A stretch of 64,000 bases of DNA from Flavobacteriaceae bacterium GF1. Lineage in GTDB: Bacteria; Bacteroidota; Bacteroidia; Flavobacteriales; Flavobacteriaceae. Shown here piece after piece: positions 7,855 through 16,667 of this stretch (position 1 is the first letter of the stretch; every line of letters starts with the position of its first letter). The DNA lies in NCBI GenBank assembly GCA_009797885.1, contig WNKP01000001.1, positions 947,716 through 1,011,715 on the forward strand, written 5' to 3'. The notes beneath the pieces are model-generated. The model ran no database searches and was not told the DNA's origin. It worked only from the letters and a program-made list of their open reading frames with translations. The translations under genes were made by a program, and so were the position numbers.

Positions 7855-10227
7855 TTAGAGGGATATAGGTATCTGGACGGATAGTACGATGTTCCGTCCC
7901 TGTTCGGGCAAATTGAGCAATCGGTACCGACTTATATGATTAAAATAGGCGGTGTCCAAAAGGTTGTTGGCGCTTAGCCTGAATTTCGAATTTTGACCAA
8001 ACAGCTTTGCCGAAAAGCCCAAACCGGCATTAAGGATAAAGCTGTCCGGTGTGGTCCTTTCATTCCTGTCCGTTTGGTTCTGTTCAAAATTGTAGCGGCC
8101 CAGAACAAATAGGTAACCGTTGTTCACAGTCTTTGAATTGGGCAAAATCCCGTATTCCAGACCCAGTTGCAAGGAAGGCGGAGGGGTAAGTGGCAATGGC
8201 AAGCGACTGTCCAGATTTAGGTTTTGGACAAAATCGATGCCCAGATCTACCTTCAATCCAAAAGGGAGGTAGTAGCTGCCCGTAATCTCAAAACCATTGA
8301 ACAGGGCATCCTCCTGACGGTATTGCCATAGGGTGCCCCCGGAGGCCAAGGGCGAAAAGGTACCGGTTGGAGATAAATAAATATAATCGGTGTAGTACCC
8401 AAAAAATGCGGAGACTTCAAGAGACAGGCCTTTTGATCGGTGCAAGTAGGTAACATCGGCTTGATAACCCCTTTCCATACCCAGGTCAGGATTGCCCACT
8501 TCGTGCCTAAAGTTGCCATGGTGTACCCCATTACTGGACAGTTCTATGGCCGTAGGAAACCGAAAGCTATTGCCCAGATGTAGTTTCCAGAGATTTTTTG
8601 TGTTCATTTTATAGGTGGCTCCAAGAGCGCCGCTAAGGTTGTTGAACCGCCGATCAAATGCCGGAGTACGTTCATCGAATTCGCCCGTGGGCAATAAGGT
8701 GCCCCGGTCATAAATAGGCTGTAGGTGCTGTTCAATGTCGTGCGTTCCCATGTCGAATCGAATCCCGGCGTTCACGGTCCACTTTGAGGAGATGTCCCAT
8801 AACCGATAATGAAAGAGACCCATTTGGAAACTTTGGAAAACGGGCAGTAAAAACTCGAACCCGTCATTTTGGTTGTCCATATATTGCAACTGCATCCCAA
8901 AGAGGATTTCATGGTCGGGCTTCGGGTTGATCTCATACCGTAAATTGGCCGTGTAGGTATCCAGATAAAGCCCCAAGGCCAAATTGGAATCGGCCAGTTC
9001 GGGTGCTATCCCATGCGCTCCGGGGAAGGACAGTTCTTCCCGGATATTGCGTTGGTAACCCAAATCCATTTCCAAGCGATCCCTGCCCAAGGAGAGGGTC
9101 GTGTTACTCGTAAGCATATGATGGTGGTTTTCTTGTCGTGGGACATCAATATTCCTGAACTCACCATTGTGCTGCAGGTTATAGACCCGGGGCAAACCGA
9201 TAGCTCCCGTAAAAATGCCCGCTCTTTGATTGAAGCTGGTGAACCGCAAACTCGATTTCAAGTTTTTGGTTCGATAGCCTACCGAACCGCTAAAATGCAA
9301 TTCCGAACCAGCCGTATTTTTAAGTCTGTTGTCAAATATGGGCAAGTTGAAGCCTGCATAGGTAAATTTATTGGAGGGCACCGTATAGTCGCCATAATCC
9401 TGATGGGTGGCCCTAACACTGTAAAACCATTTTTCCTGACGGCCTTTCCACTCCAGTGAATTGGATATTGCCCTGTTATTGGACTGGTACATGGTGCGGT
9501 ATTCCACGGTATTCCCATTTTCTGCCAGGGGTTCGTTCTCCTTAATGTTGATGACACCCCCCAGGCCATCAGAACCAAAGAGCAAGGAAGCGGGACCTTT
9601 GATGATATCCACCTGTTCCACATCAAATGGGTCCATTTCCAGTCCATGGTCCGCCCCCCATTGCTGTCCCTCTTGCTTTATGCCCCTGTTGTTGACCAAG
9701 ATTCTGTTGAATCCCATTCCCCGGATCATGGGTTTGGCAATCCCTACCCCAACATTCATGGTATTGAGTCCCGGAAGTGTGGCCAGGGCCGCAGAAAAGG
9801 TTCCTGAACTGTTTCGGGAGATAAAATCCCGATCAACCGAGATAATGGACTGCGAATTATTGATCACCTTCTCCAGGATACGGTGCTGCACTAAGGTCAC
9901 TTCTCGAAGATCGGTCACAGCATCGGTCATTTTTATCCTGAGGGGCGACAAATCTTTAAGGCCCGATAAGGCAAGATGCACCGTATGATAGGCAATATGG
10001 GTTGCCTCCAGATAGGATATACTGTCCCTTTTCGAAACCGGGATGGCGAAACGACCCTGGGAATCGCTTATCGCAAACCTTTCCGTGGGATGGAGTTGAA
10101 CCGTAGCCGCTTCAATGGGTTGACCTTCACTGTTGAGCACAAATCCGGAGATTTGTTGGGAATGACCCGAAAGGCAACTGAAAAGGGCCACCAGTAAAAG
10201 CGGTGGGGATAACCAATGGTATAACAT
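7855..10227 (-). CDS. TonB-dependent outer-membrane receptor, ZnuD-like (probable zinc uptake)
   Basis: A 790-residue outer-membrane transporter. After the signal peptide (ends about GHSQ) come a carboxypeptidase-regulatory-like domain (about 25-100), a plug (about 110-250, with IRGMGFNRILVNNRGIKQEGQQWGADHG and VDIIKGPASLLFGSDGLGGVINI) and a 22-strand-type barrel ending VLSVQIPISL. The loop patterns ADHGLEMDPF and NNLLDTAYFNHISR resemble zinc receptors of the ZnuD type, and His-rich stretches such as ENHHHM are present. The downstream genes encode His-rich zinc-type lipoproteins, supporting the substrate call. Iron or another metal cannot be excluded. Confidence 0.85.
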   Translation of the reverse strand: MLYHWLSPPLLLVALFSCLSGHSQQISGFVLNSEGQPIEAATVQLHPTERFAISDSQGRFAIPVSKRDSISYLEATHIAYHTVHLALSGLKDLSPLRIKMTDAVTDLREVTLVQHRILEKVINNSQSIISVDRDFISRNSSGTFSAALATLPGLNTMNVGVGIAKPMIRGMGFNRILVNNRGIKQEGQQWGADHGLEMDPFDVEQVDIIKGPASLLFGSDGLGGVINIKENEPLAENGNTVEYRTMYQSNNRAISNSLEWKGRQEKWFYSVRATHQDYGDYTVPSNKFTYAGFNLPIFDNRLKNTAGSELHFSGSVGYRTKNLKSSLRFTSFNQRAGIFTGAIGLPRVYNLQHNGEFRNIDVPRQENHHHMLTSNTTLSLGRDRLEMDLGYQRNIREELSFPGAHGIAPELADSNLALGLYLDTYTANLRYEINPKPDHEILFGMQLQYMDNQNDGFEFLLPVFQSFQMGLFHYRLWDISSKWTVNAGIRFDMGTHDIEQHLQPIYDRGTLLPTGEFDERTPAFDRRFNNLSGALGATYKMNTKNLWKLHLGNSFRFPTAIELSSNGVHHGNFRHEVGNPDLGMERGYQADVTYLHRSKGLSLEVSAFFGYYTDYIYLSPTGTFSPLASGGTLWQYRQEDALFNGFEITGSYYLPFGLKVDLGIDFVQNLNLDSRLPLPLTPPPSLQLGLEYGILPNSKTVNNGYLFVLGRYNFEQNQTDRNERTTPDSFILNAGLGFSAKLFGQNSKFRLSANNLLDTAYFNHISRYRLLNLPEQGRNIVLSVQIPISL

Positions 10228-10539
10228 GTGTTGTCGATTTTTACGGAACCATTATTTATACGATTTCCGAGAATCTTTAAATGGCCTCACATTGCCAAAA
10301 TGAAATCGTCCGGCAGCACTTCGTTTATCCATAGGCTTTGGGACAGACCAATTTTGGTCATGGGCGTTGAAAACTCAAAAAAGAACATACTCGCATGGAA
10401 AGGCCGGATGCCTTGGCGAGAAGGGATAACATGGGTTTTTGAACACTACCAACCTTATGGATAAAACCAAAGCTTATCTATAGGAAATGTATAGTTTGAA
10501 CTTCAGGATATGCTACGGCAGTATTCGGTGAAAGGCAAA
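10228..10539. other. 312-base spacer inside the metal operon, no gene seen
   Basis: Only short open frames occur here, without domain, signal peptide or plausible start. No terminator-like hairpin with a T run was seen, so the receptor may be co-transcribed with the small upstream genes or have its own promoter here. Confidence 0.5.
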
Positions 10540-10860
10540 TTATCCCTTTATGTAAAAGGGTGGGGCCTTATTGTTATAATAATCGGAAAGGCGAGTTTTC
10601 TGATATGGTGCTTTATAGTGCACAAGCCTTTTTTCCCATTTTGGGGATAGAAGCAGTGTGGGAACTAAATCGGTATTGGCTGTTGCTTGAAGGGGCATGC
10701 CCTGTTTGGCACATAGGATGAAGGCGCATTGCCCACAATGCTCCATGTCCTCATGGTCATGGGAGCAAAAATGGGCGATGCTGTGCAGATTCACTACTCT
10801 TAGCAATAGAAAACTTGCCAAGAAAAAGAGTGCTATGATGTTTTTCCAGTGCGTCTTCAA
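10540..10860 (-). CDS. small His/Cys-rich membrane or secreted protein
   Basis: About 106 residues if started at the TTG at 10860, which places a good signal or anchor sequence (KNIIALFFLASFLLLRVVN) at the N-terminus; a TTG at 10908 would add 16 residues. After the hydrophobic stretch comes HFCSHDHEDMEHCGQC, dense in His and Cys and suited to metal binding. The C-terminus has the pattern NKAPP, echoed in the next gene upstream. It precedes the ZnuD-like receptor on the same strand. The function is unknown; metal sensing or binding is inferred. Confidence 0.6.
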   Translation of the reverse strand: MKTHWKNIIALFFLASFLLLRVVNLHSIAHFCSHDHEDMEHCGQCAFILCAKQGMPLQATANTDLVPTLLLSPKWEKRLVHYKAPYQKTRLSDYYNNKAPPFYIKG

Positions 10861-11014
10861 GACGATTACCTGAATATAGTTGGTTAAGTCGAAAGTATCA
10901 TGGTACAAGAAGCCCTATAAAGTGTCAACAAGCACAACGGTCTGGACCAGTTGTCAACAAACAAGGCCTCTTGCCCTCCATAGGGCAAAATGAAATATAA
11001 AACTGGAGGAAGTT

Positions 11015-11347
11015 TTATGAAGAAAACAAGGGAGGGGCCCTTAATCGGGCATTGGTCAGTGTAAAGCAATCAATAGCTGTGTAAAAAAAATGCTTTTCGG
11101 CAGTTTCCGGATAGCCATGTGACAAAAGTTCTGGAAAAGCCGGAATATCATAAGTGAATGAGGCGAGTTGAAAATGGCATATCGGACAATCGTGCCCTGC
11201 TTCGTGAAAATCATCCACATCAAGCGTAAACGTATGATGTTCATGCGCTTCACAATGATGGGAAAAACGGATTGCCAAAGGAAACTGTAAAATTGACACC
11301 AGTACAAAGACCGAAATACCCTTTCCCACATGTTTCCACAATCCCAT
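11015..11347 (-). CDS. small His/Cys-rich secreted protein, first gene of the metal operon
   Basis: About 110 residues from the ATG at 11347, which sits directly before a signal-like segment (GKGISVFVLVSILQFPLAI); the frame is open back to 11401. The mature part begins HHCEAHEHHTF and continues with HEAGHDCPICHFQ, a CxxC within a His-rich setting. Its C-terminus, LRAPPLF, resembles the APP ending of the neighbouring small protein, so the two are probably distant paralogues. It lies upstream of the receptor in the same direction. No named family was recognised with certainty. Confidence 0.6.
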   Translation of the reverse strand: MGLWKHVGKGISVFVLVSILQFPLAIRFSHHCEAHEHHTFTLDVDDFHEAGHDCPICHFQLASFTYDIPAFPELLSHGYPETAEKHFFYTAIDCFTLTNARLRAPPLFSS

Positions 11348-11626
11348 ATACGCTCTTTTCGATATGGGGACAAAGATATGAAACCAGGGAGAGAAAATCA
11401 TTGGAAATCAACAAAAGGAAATGCATAAATGGTTGAATGCCCACGCTGTTTTTTGGTGAACGCAAGGCAGGATAGCCAGCCCATAAAGTGGCTATTTTGC
11501 AAAGCTGAAAAACGTCTCGGGAAACCATCGGATTTTAGTTCCTTTTAATGGTTTTGCTCGCTAAGATTTCGCCGTATAACCATTATCCCTGATTTAGGCT
11601 TTCTGAAACATTTTCCTACAATTGGC

Positions 11627-11649
11627 ATCGCAATGAAATTGATTGCGAT
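11627..11649 (-). promoter_or_regulatory. 23-bp inverted repeat, candidate operator of the metal operon
   Basis: Perfect arms ATCGCAAT and ATTGCGAT around a 7-nt centre GAAATTG, about 280 bases upstream of the first gene. The size fits Fur/Zur-type operators, but the regulator is not identified. Confidence 0.45.
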
Positions 11650-11667
11650 TATGGAAATCAACCCAAT

Positions 11668-11731
11668 TTTTTGCATTGAACCAAATGCCATACGTCGAAT
11701 TCACGTTAATTTAATCACTTTTGAATCAAGG
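11668..11731. repeat. direct repeat, copy 2 (right end of the metal-uptake block)
   Basis: Bases 11668-11719 match 5385-5436 without mismatch, and the last bases ATCAAGG are shared again after a short divergent stretch. Same orientation as copy 1, 6.28 kb apart. There is no integrase or transposase between them. Confidence 0.9.
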
Positions 11732-11764
11732 ATGCGGATCAGACCTCGGACACAGGATGCAGAA

Positions 11765-11790
11765 CAAAAGTAAGAGGAATACTACATTTG
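11765..11790. promoter_or_regulatory. divergent TAnnTTTG-type -7 elements
   Basis: CAAAAGTA at 11765-11772 reads TACTTTTG on the minus strand, and TACATTTG stands at 11783-11790 on the plus strand; both match the Bacteroidota -7 consensus. The minus box could serve the metal operon and the plus box the small protein gene at 12072, though both leaders would be long. Confidence 0.35.
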
Positions 11791-12071
11791 TTTACGTTTT
11801 GAGGTTCAATGCTTTAAAATGATTTGTTAAAACGCTTTGATTTTGTATATTGAAAACTGCATCGATTTATCGATTTTATCAAACGCTTTGTCGATTTTGT
11901 GCAGTTCATCGAAAAAACAAAAAATATTGGCATGGCTTCAAAATAAAGGAGAATTAGCAATCGTTGCCTTTTAAAAGAACCAAACCCGCGTTGTGAACGC
12001 AATAGAACAATAACTAATCATTGCATTATTCGGTCCCCAAATCGAAACATGCAACTAACTTTTTGAAGCCT

Positions 12072-12344
12072 ATGAAAAATACCATTACCCCCGATGGCAA
12101 CAAAATTGCTGGTATCTTTTGCAACTTCTTCGGCCATCATTATGTGGTATCCAAAAAAGTGACCGAGCATATTAAAGAGTACAAGTGTATCCACTGCCAG
12201 AAACAGGTGACGACGGATGAGCGTGGCAAACTGTCTCCACTTACTCCCAAACTAAAGGAAATCAATAAAACGTTGGAAGATATGTACCATCGCCGTAATA
12301 GAAGGCGTGCAATAGGCCGTCCGGAACGTAAGCGAGTTGCCTGA
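12072..12344 (+). CDS. small putative zinc-ribbon protein
   Basis: A 90-residue basic protein. It has a Cys/His set suited to zinc: C13 and HH in FCNFFGHH, then CIHC about 25 residues later, followed by a charged helical tail with MYHRRNRRR. The ATG at 12072 is preferred to the frame opening 17 codons earlier because the protein begins cleanly with MKNTITPDG. No signal peptide. It stands alone between the metal operon and thiL. A nucleic-acid-binding role is only a guess from charge. Confidence 0.65.
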   Translation: MKNTITPDGNKIAGIFCNFFGHHYVVSKKVTEHIKEYKCIHCQKQVTTDERGKLSPLTPKLKEINKTLEDMYHRRNRRRAIGRPERKRVA

Positions 12345-12362
12345 TCCGGCATTGAAAGGATT

Positions 12363-12575
12363 TCAAAGGTATTCCTGGAGATTAAGTGTGCCCCATATTT
12401 TATCCGTCACCTGCCCCAAGACCGTAAAATTTGGATAGCCCTTAATTTTCCGGGATTTTTTGTTGTTAGAAGACACTCCCATAAATTCCTTGAAAACATG
12501 GAACAGGGCTTCATCCCAAAAGGCCATATCGGGACGGTTTCCATTGAAAATAGTGAAGATTTCGGGCTTATTCAT
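12363..12575 (-). pseudogene. decayed partial duplicate of the thiL 3' end
   Basis: This 70-codon frame starts inside the thiL stop region (ATG overlapping by a few bases). Its C-terminal part, RKIKGYPNFTVLGQV, is clearly related to PKIKGNPNLTVIGHM in ThiL, and the bases match as well (AAAATTAAGGG, TTACGGT, TGGGCA in the same spacing). The first 30 residues no longer resemble ThiL. It looks like a tandem partial duplication that has decayed; it lacks any complete domain and is unlikely to be functional. Confidence 0.6.
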
Positions 12576-13620
12576 TCCCGGGAAAGGAATTCCAACCTTG
12601 AGCCGTCAACGGAATTTTAGAGCCATTTCTTGAGATAAGGTGGGCTCCCTCATTCCTGTGGGTCATATGCCCAATAACCGTAAGATTCGGATTTCCCTTA
12701 ATTTTTGGGAATTCTTTTTGATCAATGGTAAACAATAGCTCGTAATCTTCCCCACCACTTAGGGCAATCATTGTACTGTCCATCTTAAATTCTTCCGAGG
12801 TAGATATAACGGTTGGATCCAATGGTATCTTATCCTCATATAGATTACAACCTACGCCACTTTGCTCACATAGGTGCAATATTTCAGAGGAAAGTCCATC
12901 ACTGATATCGATCATACTTGTGGGATGAACATCCAGTTTTTCCAATAATTCCACAACATCCTTTCTGGCCTCCGGTTTTAATTGGCGCTCCACAATATAA
13001 CTATAGGGCTCCAGATCAGGTTGGTTATTGGGGTCGACCTTAAAAACTTCTTTTTCCCGTTCCAATACCTGTAGGCCCAAATAGGCTCCACCCAAATCCC
13101 CCGTTACCACCAATAGGTCGTTTTCCTTGGTGCCAGATCGCATTACCAACTCCTCCCCGCTTGCTGCACCCAGGGCAGTTACACAGATAAGCATGCCTTT
13201 GGTTGATGAGGTGGTATCCCCGCCAACTAAATCTACCCCATATATTTTGCAGGCCAGGGCAACTCCGGCATAAAACTCCTCCAAAGCCTCCAAGGGGAAT
13301 CGATTGGAAACAGCTATGGACACCGTAATCTGTGTGGCCATGACATTCATGGCATAGATGTCCGAAAGGTTGACGATAACGGACTTATACCCCAAGTGTT
13401 TTAGGGGCATGTAGCTTAAATCAAAGTGTACGCCCTCAACCAATAAGTCCGTGGAAACTATTGTTTTTTTTGGGGAAAAGTCGAGCACGGCAGCATCATC
13501 CCCAATCCCTTTAATGGATGAAGGGTTGACCAATTCAAAATCCCTTGTCAGATGTTTAATAAGACCGAACTCCCCAAGCTGTTGCAACGGGGTGTTGGAT
13601 TGGTTTTTGTCTTCTAGCAT
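12568..13620 (-). CDS. thiL: thiamine-monophosphate kinase
   Basis: Phosphorylates thiamine monophosphate to the active cofactor thiamine diphosphate in the cytoplasm. The 350-residue protein has the AIR-synthase-like layout: N-terminal GIGDDAAVL with STDLLVEGVHF, then VGGDTTSS and VVTGDLGGAYLGL, and C-terminal MIDISDGLSSEI and ALSGGEDYELLF. The ATG at 13620 gives MLEDKNQ; the longer upstream frame runs into the promoter of the divergent lipoprotein gene and is Pro/Ser-rich noise. No other thiamine genes are near. The 3' end carries a decayed duplicate of itself. Confidence 0.95.
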   Translation of the reverse strand: MLEDKNQSNTPLQQLGEFGLIKHLTRDFELVNPSSIKGIGDDAAVLDFSPKKTIVSTDLLVEGVHFDLSYMPLKHLGYKSVIVNLSDIYAMNVMATQITVSIAVSNRFPLEALEEFYAGVALACKIYGVDLVGGDTTSSTKGMLICVTALGAASGEELVMRSGTKENDLLVVTGDLGGAYLGLQVLEREKEVFKVDPNNQPDLEPYSYIVERQLKPEARKDVVELLEKLDVHPTSMIDISDGLSSEILHLCEQSGVGCNLYEDKIPLDPTVISTSEEFKMDSTMIALSGGEDYELLFTIDQKEFPKIKGNPNLTVIGHMTHRNEGAHLISRNGSKIPLTAQGWNSFPGNE

Positions 13621-13681
13621 TTGGCAAAAATAACCGCAATTCCTGAAAGTCGTATCTTTACTTAACAGCAATTTAAAAGGG

Positions 13682-14950
13682 ATGAATCGAAGTTTTATAG
13701 GCTTGTTGCTCCTTATGGTTTTTGGGGTGTGGGCCTGTGGATCGGACCAGGACGATGATGGGGTGGTGCCGGTTGATAACCTAGATCCGGAAGGGAACGG
13801 AAACGGCGATGGTTCCGTTGTTGGTACGGGAGCAGTTCCCTGTGAAAATGGAATGGCCGGGGAATTCCCCTGCAATGGCTATGATTTATTGGGCAGAATT
13901 GAACATTCCGTTTTTTCGGCCGGGGAAGGAAATGATATTTGGGGCTGGACGGATAGTACCAACGGAAAGGAATATGCTTTAATTGGTCTGGACAACGGAA
14001 CGGCCTTCGTGGACATCAGTGATACGGATAACTTGATTTATCTCGGAAAATTGCCAACCGCTACCACTTCCAGTATTTGGCGGGATGTAAAGATATATCA
14101 GGACCACGCCTTTATTGTATCCGAAGCGAATGGGCATGGGATGCAAGTTTTTGATTTGACCCGATTAAGGGATGTGGCCGACCCACCTGAAAACTTTAGT
14201 GCCGACACCCGATATACGGACATTGGCAATGCCCATAATGTGGTCGTCAATGAAGCCATCGGATTTGTGTATCCCGTAGGGACTGCCCGCAATGATGCCT
14301 TTAGTGGGGGAGTGCATTTTGTGGATGTCCAAAACCCTAGTTCCCCTACCGGCGTCGGGGGATATGGAGGCAATGGCTACACCCATGATGCCCAGGTGGT
14401 TACCTATGTAGGACCAGATACGGATCATACGGGACGTGAGATTTTTATCGGCGCAAATGAAAACCAAATTGCCATTGTGGATATCACGGACAAATCCAAT
14501 CCTACCCTCATCTCAAATTTGGACTATCCGCAATTGGGGTATACCCACCAAGGGTGGTTTACGGAAGATCAACGCTATTTTTTGTTGGGGGATGAATTGG
14601 ATGAAATCAACTTTGGTTTCGATTCCAGGACCTTGGTCTTTGACCTGACCGATTTGGACGCCCCACAATTGCACATGACCTATACAGGGCCCACGGCAGC
14701 CGTAGACCACAATGGTTACGTAAAAGGGAACGAATTCTTCCTGGCCAACTACGCAGCTGGAATGCGGGTATTGGATATCTCGACCATCGCAAGCGGGAGC
14801 ATATCCGAAACTGGTTTCTTTGACACCTTTCCCTCAAACAACAATGCGAGTTTTAACGGGGTCTGGAGCGTTTACCCGTATTTTGAAAGTGGTAAGGTGA
14901 TCATTAACGATTCAAATACTGGTTTCTTCGTGGTGAAGAAATCGGAGTAA
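13682..14950 (+). CDS. LVIVD-repeat / choice-of-anchor B lipoprotein
   Basis: A 422-residue lipoprotein (lipobox VWAC19, Asp- and Gly-rich linker) with repeats of the form YALIGLDNGTAFVDISDTDNL, AFIVSEANGHGMQVFDLTRL and IFIGANENQIAIVDITDKSN. These LVIVD-type blades predict a beta-propeller at the outer surface. HNV and YTHDAQ motifs are usual for the choice-of-anchor B family. The ligand or substrate is unknown. It begins 61 bases from the divergent thiL and is followed 12 bases later by a second propeller lipoprotein, suggesting a two-gene unit. Confidence 0.85.
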   Translation: MNRSFIGLLLLMVFGVWACGSDQDDDGVVPVDNLDPEGNGNGDGSVVGTGAVPCENGMAGEFPCNGYDLLGRIEHSVFSAGEGNDIWGWTDSTNGKEYALIGLDNGTAFVDISDTDNLIYLGKLPTATTSSIWRDVKIYQDHAFIVSEANGHGMQVFDLTRLRDVADPPENFSADTRYTDIGNAHNVVVNEAIGFVYPVGTARNDAFSGGVHFVDVQNPSSPTGVGGYGGNGYTHDAQVVTYVGPDTDHTGREIFIGANENQIAIVDITDKSNPTLISNLDYPQLGYTHQGWFTEDQRYFLLGDELDEINFGFDSRTLVFDLTDLDAPQLHMTYTGPTAAVDHNGYVKGNEFFLANYAAGMRVLDISTIASGSISETGFFDTFPSNNNASFNGVWSVYPYFESGKVIINDSNTGFFVVKKSE

Positions 14951-14962
14951 TCAACTGCTGTT

Positions 14963-16303
14963 ATGAAAAGAGTATCCTATTTTTTAATGGTAATCCTTGG
15001 TGTTTCCTGCTCGGAGGACTCCAGTAAAATTGAAGGGAACTACCCAATCCCCAGTACCCTTCAGAATGTGGTTTGGACCAAAAACTTTGGAGGTTCGGGA
15101 GACGATTCTGCGCGTTCCATTATACAGACCAACGATGGTGGATTTGCCATTTTGGGAATGAGCAATAGTACTGATGGGGATCTTTCGTTCAAAAACCTTG
15201 CGGTAAATGATTATTGGTTGGTAAAATTGGATATGGATGGAAATTTGGAATGGCAGAAAACCTATGGAGGTAGTAAAGATGACCAAGGACAGCAGATTAT
15301 TCAGACCTCGGACGGGGGGTATGCCATAACGGGTTATGCCATGAGCGATGACGGGGACGGAAGTAATAATGAGGGCTTTCATGACAATTGGATCTTACGA
15401 TTGGACGCTGCCGGAAACATTCTGTGGGAAAAGAGTTTTGGCTTTTCCGGGCATGACCATTCCTATGATTTGGTGGAAACCGTTGACGGGGGATTTTTCT
15501 TCTCCGGTTTTTTGGATGTGACCTCTTCCAATGGCGAAGGCAGCACGGACAAAGGCCGGTTAACGGCCCATGGCGTAGGGGAGTTTTGGGGCACTAAAAT
15601 AGATGGCGATGGCAATCTGCAATGGCGCAAATTTTTTGGGGGAACCAATAATGACCGCTCTTTTGGTGTGGTCAATGCCCATGATGGAGGTTACATTTTG
15701 GTTGGATCCTCCGAGAGTGATGACTTTGATATTGGCGATCCAAAGGGTAGCTATGACTTTTGGGCGGTGAAAATCAATAAAAACGGGACTTTTGTGTGGG
15801 AAAGCTCCTTTGGGGGTACCGGCATTGACCAAGCCCAGGATATCGTTGCCACAACGGATGGCGGTTATGTCATTGCAGGCAACACTTTTAGTGAAGATAC
15901 CCAGGTCACCAAAAACAATGGGCAATCCGATGTTTGGCTCATAAAAATAGATGATAATGGTCAATTGCTCTGGGAAAAATCCTTTGGAGGTGCTGGTTTC
16001 GATGCTGCCCACAGTGTACGAGCGACTATGGATGGAGGATTTTTGGTGTGTGGGAATTCCAAGAGTTTTGATGGAGATCTGGCCGAAAATTTCGGGGAAA
16101 ACGACATTTGGGTCTTTAAAACGGATGCTTCCGGCAAGTTGGAATGGGAAAAATCCCTTGGGGGATCAAACCTGGATTTTGGATATGACGCACTGGAAAC
16201 CGCCGCAGGGAATGTGGTGCTCATAGGAGAAACCACAAGTCAGGATTTTCCTGAAATTCAGACCAAAGGAGGGATGGATATGGTGGTCATCAACTTGCAA
16301 TAA
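14963..16303 (+). CDS. seven-repeat beta-propeller lipoprotein
   Basis: A 446-residue lipoprotein (lipobox GVSC16) built from seven repeats of about 55-65 residues. Each opens with a GGSxDD-like turn (GGSGDD, GGSKDD, GFSGHD, GGTNND, GGTGID, GGAGFD, GGSNLD), continues with a DGGYxIxG strand and ends with DxWxxKxDxxGxxxWxK. Seven units fit a seven-bladed propeller. It follows the LVIVD lipoprotein by 12 bases, so the two are probably expressed together. The function is unknown. Confidence 0.8.
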   Translation: MKRVSYFLMVILGVSCSEDSSKIEGNYPIPSTLQNVVWTKNFGGSGDDSARSIIQTNDGGFAILGMSNSTDGDLSFKNLAVNDYWLVKLDMDGNLEWQKTYGGSKDDQGQQIIQTSDGGYAITGYAMSDDGDGSNNEGFHDNWILRLDAAGNILWEKSFGFSGHDHSYDLVETVDGGFFFSGFLDVTSSNGEGSTDKGRLTAHGVGEFWGTKIDGDGNLQWRKFFGGTNNDRSFGVVNAHDGGYILVGSSESDDFDIGDPKGSYDFWAVKINKNGTFVWESSFGGTGIDQAQDIVATTDGGYVIAGNTFSEDTQVTKNNGQSDVWLIKIDDNGQLLWEKSFGGAGFDAAHSVRATMDGGFLVCGNSKSFDGDLAENFGENDIWVFKTDASGKLEWEKSLGGSNLDFGYDALETAAGNVVLIGETTSQDFPEIQTKGGMDMVVINLQ

Positions 16304-16667
16304 TTCTCTTAGTACGATAATTCGCCGGAAACCTATAAAATTAAAGGTTTTTGAGCCAAAACCAGATTGGATTTTTCTGCCAAGATTTTGTTTAACCTTT
16401 CCATAAAAAAAGTTTATCAGATTATACGTTATAATAATGTTAGAAATCCCGGAATTGATCGACTTATCGTCTATATTTGTGGACTATTTAGAATTATGCT
16501 AGATAAGGATTGGTTCTACATTCAAGGTCAAAGATGATTTTTAGGGTATTGAACCGCTGGAATTTTGTTTTATCTTGAAAAAGGAGAATGAAGAAGGAAA
16601 TGAAGTAAAGAATGAACAAGCCAATAATAAGAACCGATGTTTTTCTAACATCTAATCCAAGTAAAAC
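16304..16667 (+). promoter_or_regulatory. upstream region of the SUF operon
   Basis: No gene seen. TATATTTG at 16472-16479 matches the Bacteroidota -7 element; a TTG stands at 16455-16457, but the spacing is shorter than usual. No clear Rrf2/IscR-type palindrome was found by eye, and no regulator gene is linked. Confidence 0.35.

Larger units (their letters stand above)
11402..12071. other. intergenic region upstream of the metal operon
   Basis: No supported gene. It holds a 23-bp inverted repeat (11627-11649), the second copy of the 52-bp direct repeat (11668-11731) and opposed promoter-like boxes (11765-11790). A 48-codon minus-strand frame, 11545-11691, starts inside the direct repeat and encodes a hydrophobic N-terminal half; it may be a gene remnant. 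Confidence 0.5.

Noticed and set aside
10228..10464. 78-codon frame divergent from the TonB-dependent receptor
   Set aside because: No domain, no signal peptide, atypical composition; most likely chance.
5385..11731. Integrative element with attachment sites
   Set aside because: The direct repeat could be read as att sites, but there is no integrase, tRNA gene or mobility gene between the copies; only the repeat itself is reported.
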